A stretch of 64,000 bases of DNA from Phycisphaeraceae bacterium (GCA_015709595.1 CP054178.1:3539205-3603204); one strand, 5' to 3'; shown: positions 53,755 to 62,994, counted from the stretch's first letter. Program-made: numbers and translations. Notes: generated from the letters alone by a model not told the origin.

Positions 53755-54710
53755 CCACGCCCAACCCCTCATCCCGACGCTCAAGCAACGGCGCGGCAGC
53801 GGCCATCGACGCCTCACCCGTCGTGCTGGAAGCGAAGAACGTCCACAAGACGTACCGGCTGGGGCGCGTTGATGTGCCGGTGCTGCGCGGGGCATCTCTG
53901 AGCGTGCGTGAAGGCGAGTGGGTGGCGGTGCTCGGCGCCTCCGGCTCGGGCAAGAGCACGCTGCTGCACCTGCTGGGGGATCTGGACCGACCCGACGCGG
54001 GCAAGGGCGCGATTCAGTCCAACGGCACGCCGCTTCACGCCATGACCCACGAGCAGCGCAGCCGCTACCGCAACGACCACGTGGGCTTCGTCTTTCAGTT
54101 CTACCACCTGCTTCCGGAACTGTCGGTGCTGGAGAACGCGATGCTGCCGGGCCTGGTGCGGGCGTCGATCCGTTCTCGGAGGTGGTGGGCGATGGTGATC
54201 GTAGTCTCCGGCCTGGTCATGCTGGCCGCCTGGATCGGTGCGGCCGGCGCGCTGGGGCTGGCGGAGGCGATCGGGTGGAGGCCGGGCACCGTCCTGGCGC
54301 TGGTGGGCGGCATCGGGTTCCTGGCGGGCGCGCTGGTCGGCCCCTCGATCGTCACCGAGGTCGCCACCCTGCTGGGTCGCTTTCGGCCCGGCTACGCGGA
54401 AACCAAGCGTCGCACTCGCGACATGCTCGAGGCCTTCGGGCTGGGACACCGGCTCACGCATCGACCGCGCGAACTCTCCGGCGGCGAGCGCCAGCGCGTG
54501 GCCATCGCCAGGGCCCTCGTCAACGGACCGCGCATCCTGCTGGCCGACGAACCCACCGGCAACCTGGATGAAAAGACCGGCGGCGAGATTCTCGACCTGC
54601 TCGCCGAACAACACCGCCGGGGGCTGACCATCGTCATGGTGACGCACGACCGAACCGTGGCGGCGCGGGCCGACCGCATCGTCGAAATCCACGACGGCCG
54701 CGTCGTGTGA
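53751..54710 (+). CDS. LolD-like ABC ATPase with inserted transmembrane hairpin
   Basis: 319 aa (LolD proteins are about 225-235). Walker [11 protein letters not shown] (61-70), Q-loop [11 protein letters not shown] (Gln116), signature [16 protein letters not shown] (241-256), Walker [14 protein letters not shown] (262-274) and H-loop THD (298-300). Between Q-loop and signature lie about 126 residues versus 47 in the similar ATPase at 7099-6356. The extra part, residues about 136-214, has two strongly hydrophobic stretches (145-170 and 179-207) flanked by Arg-rich turns. ATP hydrolysis motifs are intact. The ATG overlaps the permease stop. Confidence 0.88.
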   Translation: MTTPNPSSRRSSNGAAAAIDASPVVLEAKNVHKTYRLGRVDVPVLRGASLSVREGEWVAVLGASGSGKSTLLHLLGDLDRPDAGKGAIQSNGTPLHAMTHEQRSRYRNDHVGFVFQFYHLLPELSVLENAMLPGLVRASIRSRRWWAMVIVVSGLVMLAAWIGAAGALGLAEAIGWRPGTVLALVGGIGFLAGALVGPSIVTEVATLLGRFRPGYAETKRRTRDMLEAFGLGHRLTHRPRELSGGERQRVAIARALVNGPRILLADEPTGNLDEKTGGEILDLLAEQHRRGLTIVMVTHDRTVAARADRIVEIHDGRVV

Positions 54711-54735
54711 TCGCCCCGTGCCGTGGGGCTGGTCG

Positions 54736-55959
54736 TTACAGATTCCCCCGCCGCGCCTGCTCCAGCTCCAGGGCCTCGAACAGGGCCTTGAAGTTGCCCT
54801 TGCCGAAGCTCTGGCTGCCGCGGCGGCAGATGATCTCGAAGAACAGCGTGGGCCGGTCCTGGAGCGGCTTGGTGAAGAGCTGCAGCAGATAGCCCTCGTC
54901 GTCGGAATCAACCAGGATGCCCAGCTCGCGGATGCGGTCGTGGTCTTCCTTCACCGCTTCGTGCCCGTGCTGCCGCAGCATGGTGTTCACGCGGTCCCAT
55001 ACCTTGTCGTAGTAGGCGTCGGGCAGGGTGAGGAAGTCCACCCCTCGGCTGCGCAGGGCGGCGATCGAGTGCAGCTCGTCATCCGTCCGCAGGGCCAGGT
55101 GCTGCACGCCGGGCGTGTTCTGATGCCAGTCGAGGTATTCCTGCACCTGGCTCTTCTTCTTGCCCTCGGCCGGCTCGTTGATGGGCATCTTGATCAGGTT
55201 GTTGCCGCTGGCCATGACCTTGGACATCAGGGCGGAATACTCGGTGGAGATGTCCTTGTCGTCAAAGTGCTTGAACATCGAGAAGCCCAGCACGTTCTCG
55301 TACCACCGGACCCAGTGATTCATCCGACCGAGTTCGACGTTGCCGACCAGGTGATCCACGTACTTCAGCCCGCAGGGGTGCTTGCGGTTGTAGTCGTTGA
55401 TCGCCAGCACGGCGGAGTTGCCGCCCCCCTCGAGTTTGCGGAAGCGCGGCTTGAACAGCCCTCCCTGCTTGACGCGGTTGAGGTCATACGCGCCGGTGCG
55501 GCTGACGAAGGAATGCACCACCCGGCCGTAGGTCTTGATGCCGGCCATGGTGACGCTGCCGTGTTCATCCTTGAACGTGCGGGGCTCGTAGGCCGACTCG
55601 CCGCCGTTGCGGACGGCCTGCTCCCACGCCTTTTCGGCGTCGAACACGGTAAAGGCCACGTCCTTCACGCCGTCGCCGTAGATCGCCACTTCCATCGACG
55701 CGGGGTGGCTGGCCGTCAGCCCGCTGGTCAGGATGAACCGGATGTTGCCCTGCGTGAGCAGGTAATGGGCGGCGTCGCGGTACCCGGTGGTCAGGTCGCC
55801 CACCTGCTCGATCTGGAAGCCGAAGCAGTGGGCGTAGAAGAACGCCGCCTGCTTGGCGTTGCCGACGTAGAACTGCACGTGATCCACATCGATCAACTGC
55901 AGGGGATCAACCTCACGGGTCATTGAGACAACCGGCGACTTGGACTGGGCGGTGGTCAT
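54736..55959 (-). CDS. hppD: 4-hydroxyphenylpyruvate dioxygenase
   Basis: 407 aa. Two VOC-type halves; the Fe(II) ligands are His in LKYVDHLVGNV, His in TPGVQHLALRT and Glu in TLFFEIICRRG. The C-terminal FGKGNFKALFEALELEQ is highly characteristic. It converts 4-hydroxyphenylpyruvate to homogentisate in tyrosine degradation or in tocopherol/plastoquinone-type synthesis. No hmgA or fah is adjacent. GGAG site before ATG 55959. Convergent with the LolD-like gene. Confidence 0.97.
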   Translation of the reverse strand: MTTAQSKSPVVSMTREVDPLQLIDVDHVQFYVGNAKQAAFFYAHCFGFQIEQVGDLTTGYRDAAHYLLTQGNIRFILTSGLTASHPASMEVAIYGDGVKDVAFTVFDAEKAWEQAVRNGGESAYEPRTFKDEHGSVTMAGIKTYGRVVHSFVSRTGAYDLNRVKQGGLFKPRFRKLEGGGNSAVLAINDYNRKHPCGLKYVDHLVGNVELGRMNHWVRWYENVLGFSMFKHFDDKDISTEYSALMSKVMASGNNLIKMPINEPAEGKKKSQVQEYLDWHQNTPGVQHLALRTDDELHSIAALRSRGVDFLTLPDAYYDKVWDRVNTMLRQHGHEAVKEDHDRIRELGILVDSDDEGYLLQLFTKPLQDRPTLFFEIICRRGSQSFGKGNFKALFEALELEQARRGNL

Positions 55960-56153
55960 GGCTCACTCCGTTGATGGGGGGATCATCCAATGCTATGCGC
56001 CACGGGTCCGTTTCCGGGTGCGTGGAGAGAGGGGAATCGTCCGTGCTTTGACAGCCACCCCATCCGGACGGTAGGGTGTCATCCTTCCGGCGCGGATCGA
56101 CGCAGCGCGGGATCAGCACGCCGAGAATCTCCAACCATCGCCCGAGGTGCACG

Positions 56154-56486
56154 ATGTCGCAGTACCCGCCCATGCAGCCGCACGGATTCACCCCACGGGA
56201 GGCCCCCGGCGCTACCGCCGGGCTGGTGCTGGGCATCTGCTCGCTGGTGTTCAACTTTCCGCTGGTGGGGTTGATCCTGGCCTGGGTCGGGTTCACCAAG
56301 TCGAAATACGCCAAACTCCTGTGCGAGTCCAATCCGGGCGTCTATTCCAATGGCGGCGTGGCGACCGCCGGATACGTCGTCAGCATCATCGGACTCATCC
56401 TGGGAGGGCTGGGCACGCTCTGCGGCTGCGGCTACATCATCTTCGTCGTTCTGGCCATCGCTGGCGGGGTCGCGGCCGGACCATGA
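56154..56486 (+). CDS. Small DUF4190-like membrane protein
   Basis: 110 aa from ATG 56154, with GAGGTG just upstream. A Pro/Gln-rich N-terminus (MSQYPPMQPHGF) is followed by two membrane helices (GLVLGICSLVFNFPLVGLILA and GYVVSIIGLILGGLGTL), a DUF4190-type layout often seen with Tyr/Pro-rich tails. Function unknown. Its 3' end overlaps the convergent C26 peptidase by 55 bp. Confidence 0.7.
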   Translation: MSQYPPMQPHGFTPREAPGATAGLVLGICSLVFNFPLVGLILAWVGFTKSKYAKLLCESNPGVYSNGGVATAGYVVSIIGLILGGLGTLCGCGYIIFVVLAIAGGVAAGP

Positions 56487-57163
56487 GCCGCACCGCGCGA
56501 CCTCTCGCTGCAGGTGCGCATGAACTGCTCGAAGATCGCCTGCCCGCCGGCGTGGTCGTCCGTCCGCTCCGGATGCCACTGGACGCCGAGGTAGAACGGT
56601 CTCGCGGGGTCGCGTACGGCCTCGATCACGCCGTCATCGGACATGCCGCACACGCTCAGTCGCCCGGCATCGACGATCGCCTGCCGATGATGACTCTGCA
56701 CCGGCGCCTCGAACGCTCCCCAGCCGAGGTCGCCCGTGACCCGGTGAATCAACCTGCCCCAGTGTCTTGCCGCCCGCGCGGCGTCGGTGTCGGGCATGTG
56801 CTGATCCATCCGTCCGCCCGCGTGAAGCGACATCATCTGCATGCCCAGACAGATGCCCAGAACAGGTCGTTCCCGGTGCGCGATGAGCGCCTCCAGCAAC
56901 GCCAGTTCGAATGCCTGCCGATCGGGATGAACCGGCCTGGCCTTGGGGTGCGTGGGGACGCCCCAGCGCTCCATGATCGGATCATCCCCTCCTGTGAAGA
57001 CGAAGCCGTCGAGCCGATCCGCGCAGGTCGCCGCGACTGAAGGAAGACACGGCAGGTGCACCGGCAACCCCCCCGCTCGCTCGACGCGCCGGGCCGTGTG
57101 GATGGCGACGATGCAGCGTTCGCCGTCAAAGTCGGACGTGATGCCGATGCGGGGTGGTGACAT
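56432..57163 (-). CDS. C26-type glutamine amidotransferase (gamma-glutamyl hydrolase-like)
   Basis: 243 aa. The catalytic nucleophile elbow GICLGMQMMS has the Cys, and the His-Glu pair is in YLGVQWHPERTD. The FTGGDDP motif and length match PuuD-like gamma-glutamyl-gamma-aminobutyrate hydrolases. It is cytoplasmic. Substrate (gamma-Glu-GABA or another gamma-glutamyl amide) cannot be told. Start ATG 57163; about 100 bp from divergent shc. Confidence 0.88.
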   Translation of the reverse strand: MSPPRIGITSDFDGERCIVAIHTARRVERAGGLPVHLPCLPSVAATCADRLDGFVFTGGDDPIMERWGVPTHPKARPVHPDRQAFELALLEALIAHRERPVLGICLGMQMMSLHAGGRMDQHMPDTDAARAARHWGRLIHRVTGDLGWGAFEAPVQSHHRQAIVDAGRLSVCGMSDDGVIEAVRDPARPFYLGVQWHPERTDDHAGGQAIFEQFMRTCSERSRGAAHGPAATPPAMARTTKMM

Positions 57164-57262
57164 GCGGTCGCGTCATCTCAGGTACAGGCCGGGAATCGAA
57201 CGGACTGGATTCTACAATCGACCGCCGCATCCTCGAACCATCAGCATCGGAGTACCCGCCAC

Positions 57263-59452
57263 GTGAGCCAGCAGCCCGGCATGATCGACCCGGATCGATT
57301 AGACGCCTCATTGCAGGCGGCGATCGACGCGCTCTTCTCGCTTCAGAAGCCCGACGGTCACTGGTGCGCGGAGTTGCAGGGTGACTCAATTCTGGCCAGC
57401 GAGTACCTGCTGATGAAGTTCATCCTGGGCCAGGAGAACGCGCCCATGCGCGACGGCAGGACCGCCGCCGAGGTGCTGCCCCGCATCGCCAACTGGATGC
57501 GTTCGATGCAACGGGCGGACGGCACGTGGGGACAGTACCCCGGCGCGTCGATGGACGTGAGCGCCACCGTGAAGGCGTACTTCGCACTCAAGCTGCTGGG
57601 CGACGACCCGGATGCTCCGCACATGACCGCGGCCCGCGAGGCCGTTCGCAAGGCGGGGGGTGCGGAACTGTGCAACAGCTTCACCAACTTCTATCTGGCC
57701 TGCCTGGGGCAGATTTCGTGGAACGCCGTGCCAAGCATTCCGCCGGAGGTCATCTGGCTGCCGCGCTGGTTCCTCTTTCACATGGACAAGGTCAGCGCGT
57801 GGACGCGAACCATGATCCTGCCGCTGGCGCTTGTGTCCGCGCTGAAACCCACGCGGCGGCTGCCCAGGCGGCTGGGGATCGACGAACTCTTCATCAGCCA
57901 GCGGGATCGGCATCGGCTCACATTCCTGCATCGACCCGAAATCGAGGAGCAGGGGTTCTTCAGCGCCGCCACGCTCTTCCGCATGGCCGACAAGACCATC
58001 AAGTGGGCGGAGCGGCTGGGGCTGACGCCACTGCGCCGCATGGCCATGCGTGATGCGCTGGCATGGATCCTGGAGCGCAGCGGCGCGACCACAGGCGCCG
58101 CCACCGACGGTCTGGGGGCGATCTTCCCGCCGATGGTCTACATCCAGATCGCCCTCAACGCGCTGGGTTATCCGCGGCACGACCCCATCGTTCGTCACGC
58201 CGAGCGGGAGCTGGATGCGTTCTTCATCGAGGCGGGCGAGCACATCCGCATTCAGCCGTGCTTCTCGCCCGTGTGGGACACCGGCATCGCCCTCTACGCC
58301 TTGTGCGACGCGGGCCTGGACGCCTCGGACCCGCGCATCGAACAGGCGGCCGCATGGCTCCGCTCCAACCAGTGCGAACACGTCGGCGACTGGGTGCGCA
58401 ATCTCAAGCCGCAAGATCAGGCCAGGTATCTCGTCGGTTCGGCCTGTCCCAGGTTTCCACGGGAATCCTGGACGCCGGGTGTGGAGGCGGGCTGGACAGC
58501 ATCGGCGCACGCTCTTGTCACTCCACCGCCGCGCCCCAGGCCGCCCGCGGGCTGGTGCTTCGAGTATCACAATGCGTGGTACCCGGACGTGGACGACACG
58601 GCGATGGTCGCCATGGCTCTTCGACGCGCGGGCGGCGCGGCGAACCACGAATCGGCCCGGCGCGGCGTCGAGTGGATTCTTGACATGCAGAATGATGATG
58701 GCGGGTGGGCCGCCTTCGACCGCACCGTCGATCGACCCATTCTTGAACTCATCCCGTTCGCCGATCACAACGCCATGCAGGATCCATCCTGCCCGGACAT
58801 CACGGGACGCGTGCTGGAATGCCTGGCATGGCACGGCTATACGAAGGATCATCCGGCGGTCGCCAAGGCCATTCGCTACATCCGATCGCGTCAGGAGCCG
58901 GACGGCTGCTGGTTCGGCCGCTGGGGCGTGAACTACATCTACGGCACGTGGCAGGCGGTGATCGGACCGATCCGCACGGGGGTGCATCGCGACGAACCGT
59001 GGGTTCAGCGGGCGGGCAAGTGGATCAAGTCCATTCAGCAGCCGGACGGCTCGTTCGGCGAATCGGCGGACACCTACGAGATGCCCATCGCACGCGGCCA
59101 AGGTATTCCCACGGCGTCGCAGACCGCCTGGGCGTCGATGGTGCTCTTCGAGATCTTCGGTCCGCATGACCCGGATCTGTCGCGGGCCATTCAGTGGCTG
59201 ATGAAGACCCAGATGACCCCGGAGCAGGCCGCCAACCGCGCATGGAACGTGGATGGCGATCGCGCCGGCTCGTGGCGAGAGCTGGAGTACACGGGCACCG
59301 GATTCCCGCGGGTGTTCTACCTGCGCTACCACCTGTACCGGCTCTATTTCCCGCTGATGGCGCTGGCGAGATACCGCCGGAGCGTGAAGCCGCTGCCCGG
59401 CGGGCTGCCGCACCTTGCCCGGATGCGGGTTCCGGTACCGGCGGCGGGATGA
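57263..59452 (+). CDS. shc: Squalene-hopene cyclase with extra loop
   Basis: 729 aa from GTG 57263 (SD GGAG 10 nt upstream). The catalytic DVDDTA (Asp442, Asp444, Asp445) and many QW repeats (QKPDGHWCAEL, QRADGTWGQYP, QNDDGGWAAFD, QEPDGCWFGRWG, QQPDGSFGES) identify it. It cyclises squalene to hopene, the first hopanoid. Where homologues run GDW(x)8-10 into GGWxFQ, this protein has about 43 extra residues (384-426), encoded at 58412-58540, immediately before the DxDD region. A TACAAT at 57213-57218 may be the -10. Confidence 0.94.
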   Translation: MSQQPGMIDPDRLDASLQAAIDALFSLQKPDGHWCAELQGDSILASEYLLMKFILGQENAPMRDGRTAAEVLPRIANWMRSMQRADGTWGQYPGASMDVSATVKAYFALKLLGDDPDAPHMTAAREAVRKAGGAELCNSFTNFYLACLGQISWNAVPSIPPEVIWLPRWFLFHMDKVSAWTRTMILPLALVSALKPTRRLPRRLGIDELFISQRDRHRLTFLHRPEIEEQGFFSAATLFRMADKTIKWAERLGLTPLRRMAMRDALAWILERSGATTGAATDGLGAIFPPMVYIQIALNALGYPRHDPIVRHAERELDAFFIEAGEHIRIQPCFSPVWDTGIALYALCDAGLDASDPRIEQAAAWLRSNQCEHVGDWVRNLKPQDQARYLVGSACPRFPRESWTPGVEAGWTASAHALVTPPPRPRPPAGWCFEYHNAWYPDVDDTAMVAMALRRAGGAANHESARRGVEWILDMQNDDGGWAAFDRTVDRPILELIPFADHNAMQDPSCPDITGRVLECLAWHGYTKDHPAVAKAIRYIRSRQEPDGCWFGRWGVNYIYGTWQAVIGPIRTGVHRDEPWVQRAGKWIKSIQQPDGSFGESADTYEMPIARGQGIPTASQTAWASMVLFEIFGPHDPDLSRAIQWLMKTQMTPEQAANRAWNVDGDRAGSWRELEYTGTGFPRVFYLRYHLYRLYFPLMALARYRRSVKPLPGGLPHLARMRVPVPAAG
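58412..58540. repeat. Possible palindromic insertion inside shc
   Basis: 129 bp encoding 43 residues absent from homologues as I know them. Imperfect inverted arms: cctggacgccgggtgtggag near 58465 and the reverse complement of ctccaccgccgcgccccagg (58521-58540). The arms are less regular than in rtcB. Confidence 0.5.
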
Positions 59453-59504
59453 CGCACGGCCGGTTCCCCGGCTCGAACAGCCCGACGCCGATTCGCTCAC
59501 GCCA

Positions 59505-59876
59505 TCAGCCCTTCGGCGGCATGGGAGCACGCCCCGGAGTCGTCGGCGGCTCTCCTGCGGCGAGGTCGTTTCGCGTGGTTCGGCTCCAGAGCGGTACGCC
59601 CGCGCGATACGAAGCCCGTCCGATCAGGTGCGAGGCGATCGGCGCGGTGGCGAAGAAGAACAGCACCACCATCATGGCCTCCACGGCGACGGCCGCCGAA
59701 CCGAAGTGAATCGCCGCCGCCAGCACCACGCAGACGACGCCGAGCGTGCCGGCCTTGGTGGCGGACTGCATGCGGGTGTAGAGATCGGGCATCCGCACCA
59801 CGCCGACGGCGGCCAGCAGCCCGAAGCCGCAGCCCAGCAGCACCAGCACCACGATGATGACGTCGGCGATGGTCAT
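59505..59876 (-). CDS. mrpG: Mrp Na+/H+ antiporter subunit G
   Basis: 123 aa from ATG 59876, overlapping the mrpF stop (ATGA). Three helices with the MnhG motif VVRMPDLYTRMQSATKAGTLGV. The C-terminal tail is Pro/Thr-rich. Last gene of the operon; convergent with shc. Small subunit of the hetero-oligomeric membrane antiporter. Confidence 0.95.
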   Translation of the reverse strand: MTIADVIIVVLVLLGCGFGLLAAVGVVRMPDLYTRMQSATKAGTLGVVCVVLAAAIHFGSAAVAVEAMMVVLFFFATAPIASHLIGRASYRAGVPLWSRTTRNDLAAGEPPTTPGRAPMPPKG

Positions 59877-60160
59877 GGCGCCTCCCGTCGCTCCAGGTAG
59901 ATGGCGAACGCCGCGGTTCCGAGGAAGAGAATCAGCGCCGCCACCAGCGCCACCGCCAGCAGTGAGAAGTTGCCGGTGACGATCGAGAAGACGCACAGCA
60001 CACCCACCGCGAGAAAGCCGACGAGATCGAGGGCCACCACCCGATCGGCCAGGGTGGGGCCGGCGACCACGCGCCATAGCGAGGCCAGAATCCCCAGCCC
60101 GAAGGCGCCGCCGCCCACCAGGAACAGCCAGTGCGTGGGATCGCCGCCGGGAGGGATCAT
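59873..60160 (-). CDS. mrpF: Mrp Na+/H+ antiporter subunit F
   Basis: 95 aa, three helices; GPTLADRVVALDLVGFLAVG is the MrpF/MnhF hallmark. Overlaps mrpE and mrpG by 4 bp each. Confidence 0.95.
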   Translation of the reverse strand: MIPPGGDPTHWLFLVGGGAFGLGILASLWRVVAGPTLADRVVALDLVGFLAVGVLCVFSIVTGNFSLLAVALVAALILFLGTAAFAIYLERREAP

Positions 60161-60630
60161 CGCGTCACCTTGAGAATGCGGCGTTCGAAGCCGTTCTTCA
60201 CGGCGGCGATCGCCTGGGCGTCGTCCTCCACGTGCATGAAGTGAACGAACATCGCGCTGCGGTCACGCGACACGTCGAGCGTCAGCGTGCCGGGCGTCAG
60301 CGTGATCAGCGAGGCCAGCAGCGTGATCTCGGTGTCGGTCAGGTCCGGCTCCAGCGGCACCCGAAGCACCGCCGGACGCAGCGTCCGCAGCCGCGACACC
60401 GTGTATCGCGCCACGCGCAGATTGGCCAGCATGAGTTCGTAGAACGTGAAGCCGGCCAGCTCCGCCGCGGCCATGGTCCGTCTCGCGTACGCGGGGCGCC
60501 GTCCGCCGGGGCTGCACAGCCAGAGCACGATGTAGCCGATCACGAAACCGATGAGCAGGTTCGACGGCGTGAAGGGGCCGATCAGGGCAGCCCACAGCAG
60601 CGCCATCAGCAGGTTGGTCCCCAGCGTCAT
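60157..60630 (-). CDS. mrpE: Mrp Na+/H+ antiporter subunit E
   Basis: 157 aa; N-terminal helices (LLMALLWAALIGPFTPSNLLIGFVIGY) and the conserved LLASLITLTPGTLTLDVS followed by FVHFMHVED are typical of MrpE. Start ATG 60630 overlaps the mrpD stop by 4 bp. Confidence 0.95.
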   Translation of the reverse strand: MTLGTNLLMALLWAALIGPFTPSNLLIGFVIGYIVLWLCSPGGRRPAYARRTMAAAELAGFTFYELMLANLRVARYTVSRLRTLRPAVLRVPLEPDLTDTEITLLASLITLTPGTLTLDVSRDRSAMFVHFMHVEDDAQAIAAVKNGFERRILKVTR

Positions 60631-62225
60631 GGCTCACCTCCACCGACGGGTCCGGCGCCGTCCGACCCGGACGATTCGCCCGGCGGCAGGACCGCGCCGA
60701 TGTAGATCGAGGAATCGAGCAGTTGTCCGGCCGTCTCACGAGCCAAGCGGTAGACGGGCGAGGCGCCGACGCCGATCATCACGCTCAGCAGCGCCATGGC
60801 CGCCACCGGCCCGCGCATTGCCGCCCGACGATGCCCGGTTGGCGCCTCAATTCCATCGGTCCTCGGCCCCGTGGTCGCGGGTTCTCCCCAGAAGGCCTCG
60901 GACCAGATCTTGGTCATTGACAGCAGCGTGAGCAGACTCACCGCCAGCGAGACGGCGACGATGACGTACGCGCCGGTTTCCAGCCCGCCCCGCACCAGCG
61001 CCAGCTTGGCCCAGAAGCCGGAAAGCACGGGAATGCCCGCCAGGGACAGGGCGGTGACCAGGAACAGTCCCGCCAGGGCGGGATGAGTCCGGATCAGCCC
61101 TCCCAGGTGCTTCAGTTCCGTGGTGCCGCGATCCCGCAGCACCACCCCGCTGATGAGGAAGAGGTTGGTCTTCACGATGATGTGGTGCAGGATGTAGAAC
61201 ACCGACCCGGCCAGAGCGATGCCCGCCGCGGCCATCGCCCGCTCCGTATCCTGCGACGCGCCGCCCAGCACGCGGATGGCGAGCCCCAACCCCATCAGCA
61301 TGTAGCCGATCTGGCTGACGATGTGAAACGAGAGGATGCGGCGCATGTCGTTCTGCGCCACCGCCCCCAGCACGCCGCTGAGCATGGTGAACCCGGCGAC
61401 GACCAGCAGCGCCTCTCCGAGCAGGGCGTGCTCCTGGTCAAACAGGAGCGTGGCGGATCGGATGATGGCGTACACCCCCACCTTGGTCAGCAGGCCCGCG
61501 AAGAGCGCCGACACCGCCGGCGGCGGCGTGTGATACGAAGCCGGCAGCCAGAAGAACACCGGAAACACCGCCGCCTTGATGCCGAACGCCACCAGCAGCA
61601 GCGCTCCCAGCGCGGTCGCCAGACGTGGATCGTTCAACCCGTCCAGTCGCTGCGCCAGGTGCGCCATGTTCAGCGTGCCGGTCGTCGCGTAGATCAGCCC
61701 CACCGCCGACAGGAAGAGGATCGACGAGACCAGATTGAGCGTCACGTACTTGATGGACCCTTCGAGCTGCGCCCGCTCGCCGCCCAGCGTGAGCAGCACG
61801 AAGGATGAGAGGAGCATCAGCTCGAACCAGACGTAGAGGTTGAACAGGTCGCCGCTGAGAAACGCGCCGGAAACGGCCGCCAGAAGCGACAGCACGAGCG
61901 GATAATGCCCCTGCGCCGCGCGGCGGTCATCGGTCGCCCCGATCGAATAGACCGTCACCGCCAGCCCCACGATGGCGCCCAGCAGCACCATGATGGCGGC
62001 GAACAGATCAGCCACCAGCGCGATGCCGTACGGGGCGGCCCATCCGCCGACCTCGACCACCTGCACGCCCTCGCGGCGCACCATCGCCAGCAGCGCGACC
62101 GCCATGCCGGTGACCGCGGTCATGGTGGCCGTCGCCAGGGCGGCCTGCAGGCGCGCCCGCCCCCACGCCGTTACGCACAGGGCGGCGGCCAGCATCGGGA
62201 GCAGAATGGGCAGCGTCAGCAGCAT
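60627..62225 (-). CDS. mrpD: Mrp Na+/H+ antiporter subunit D
   Basis: 532 aa, about 14 helices, homologous to complex I NuoM/NuoN subunits. YVWFELMLLSSFVLL (with the key Glu), KAAVFPVFFWLPASYHTPPPAVSALFAGLLTKVGVYAI and HHIIVKTNLFLISG include the Lys residues of the proton path. The Gly/Ser/Pro-rich C-terminus is longer than usual. Start ATG 62225, 3 bp after mrpC. Confidence 0.96.
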   Translation of the reverse strand: MLLTLPILLPMLAAALCVTAWGRARLQAALATATMTAVTGMAVALLAMVRREGVQVVEVGGWAAPYGIALVADLFAAIMVLLGAIVGLAVTVYSIGATDDRRAAQGHYPLVLSLLAAVSGAFLSGDLFNLYVWFELMLLSSFVLLTLGGERAQLEGSIKYVTLNLVSSILFLSAVGLIYATTGTLNMAHLAQRLDGLNDPRLATALGALLLVAFGIKAAVFPVFFWLPASYHTPPPAVSALFAGLLTKVGVYAIIRSATLLFDQEHALLGEALLVVAGFTMLSGVLGAVAQNDMRRILSFHIVSQIGYMLMGLGLAIRVLGGASQDTERAMAAAGIALAGSVFYILHHIIVKTNLFLISGVVLRDRGTTELKHLGGLIRTHPALAGLFLVTALSLAGIPVLSGFWAKLALVRGGLETGAYVIVAVSLAVSLLTLLSMTKIWSEAFWGEPATTGPRTDGIEAPTGHRRAAMRGPVAAMALLSVMIGVGASPVYRLARETAGQLLDSSIYIGAVLPPGESSGSDGAGPVGGGEP

Positions 62226-62228
62226 TGA

Positions 62229-62576
62229 TCAGCGATCCGTGGTGGTGAACGCCGCCAGGTCGTCGGTGCCCACGTCCTGGTAGGCGCGCTGGATCAGCAC
62301 AATGGTGTATCCGACGATCCCGAACCCGATCACGATGGCCGTCAGCACCAGCGCGGCCGGCAGGGGATCGCTGTGCGGCTCGGCGGGCAGCATCATGCCC
62401 GCCTCCACCAGCGGGGGCCTGCCCCGCACCGGGCGTGCCGAGGCGTAGATGAGCAGGTTGGCGCCGTGACTGATCAGCGCCAGTCCGATCACGAGTTTCA
62501 CCAGACTGCGCCGCAGCAGCATGTACGAGCCGGCGGCGAAGAGGGCCCCCACGCTAAGCGCCAGCAGCAGGTTCAT
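62229..62576 (-). CDS. mrpC: Mrp Na+/H+ antiporter subunit C
   Basis: 115 aa, three helices, NuoK-like: [29 protein letters not shown] and [18 protein letters not shown]. Overlaps the end of mrpB by 23 bp. Confidence 0.95.
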   Translation of the reverse strand: MNLLLALSVGALFAAGSYMLLRRSLVKLVIGLALISHGANLLIYASARPVRGRPPLVEAGMMLPAEPHSDPLPAALVLTAIVIGFGIVGYTIVLIQRAYQDVGTDDLAAFTTTDR

Positions 62577-62994
62577 GTCGCGACTCCTCCAGTGAAAGCA
62601 CCATCAGCAGCGTCCCGCCCAGAACCACCAGGAACACACCCACGTCGAAGAGCAGCGGTGTGCCGGCCTTGAGCGCCTCAGGGAAGCCCGGCGGACGGAA
62701 CGACAACCAGAAACCGTGCAGGTACGCCGCCCCGGTCAGCAGACCCGGAACACCGCTGAGCGCCGCCAGCAGCAATCCGGCACCGATCATCCGCTTCGGG
62801 TCGAGGCGCAACAGACGGCGCGCCTCCGTCCCGCCGTGAGACAGGGCGTAAAGCGAGTAACCCGCCGCCGCCAGCAGGCCGCCCACGAAGCCGCCTCCAG
62901 GTTCGTTGTGCCCCCGAAGCAGCACCACCAGCGACAGCAGCACCATCACGGGCAGCAGCACCTTGGACGCGGTCCTGAAGATCAACGAGTTCAC
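62554..62994 (-). CDS. mrpB: Mrp Na+/H+ antiporter subunit B
   Basis: 146 aa from GTG 62994, overlapping the mrpA stop (GTGA). Motif [25 protein letters not shown] is the MnhB signature. Four helices. Confidence 0.95.
   Translation of the reverse strand: MNSLIFRTASKVLLPVMVLLSLVVLLRGHNEPGGGFVGGLLAAAGYSLYALSHGGTEARRLLRLDPKRMIGAGLLLAALSGVPGLLTGAAYLHGFWLSFRPPGFPEALKAGTPLLFDVGVFLVVLGGTLLMVLSLEESRHEPAAGA

Noticed and set aside
51382-53895. Long minus-strand open frame opposite nnrE and the LolC-like gene
   Set aside because: Composition is that of an antisense shadow; the plus strand carries conserved NnrE and FtsX motifs.
53751-54710. Frameshift or gene fusion as explanation for the long LolD-like ATPase
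   Set aside because: All ATPase motifs lie in one continuous frame in the right order, and the extra part is hydrophobic and internal, so an insertion in one intact gene is simpler.
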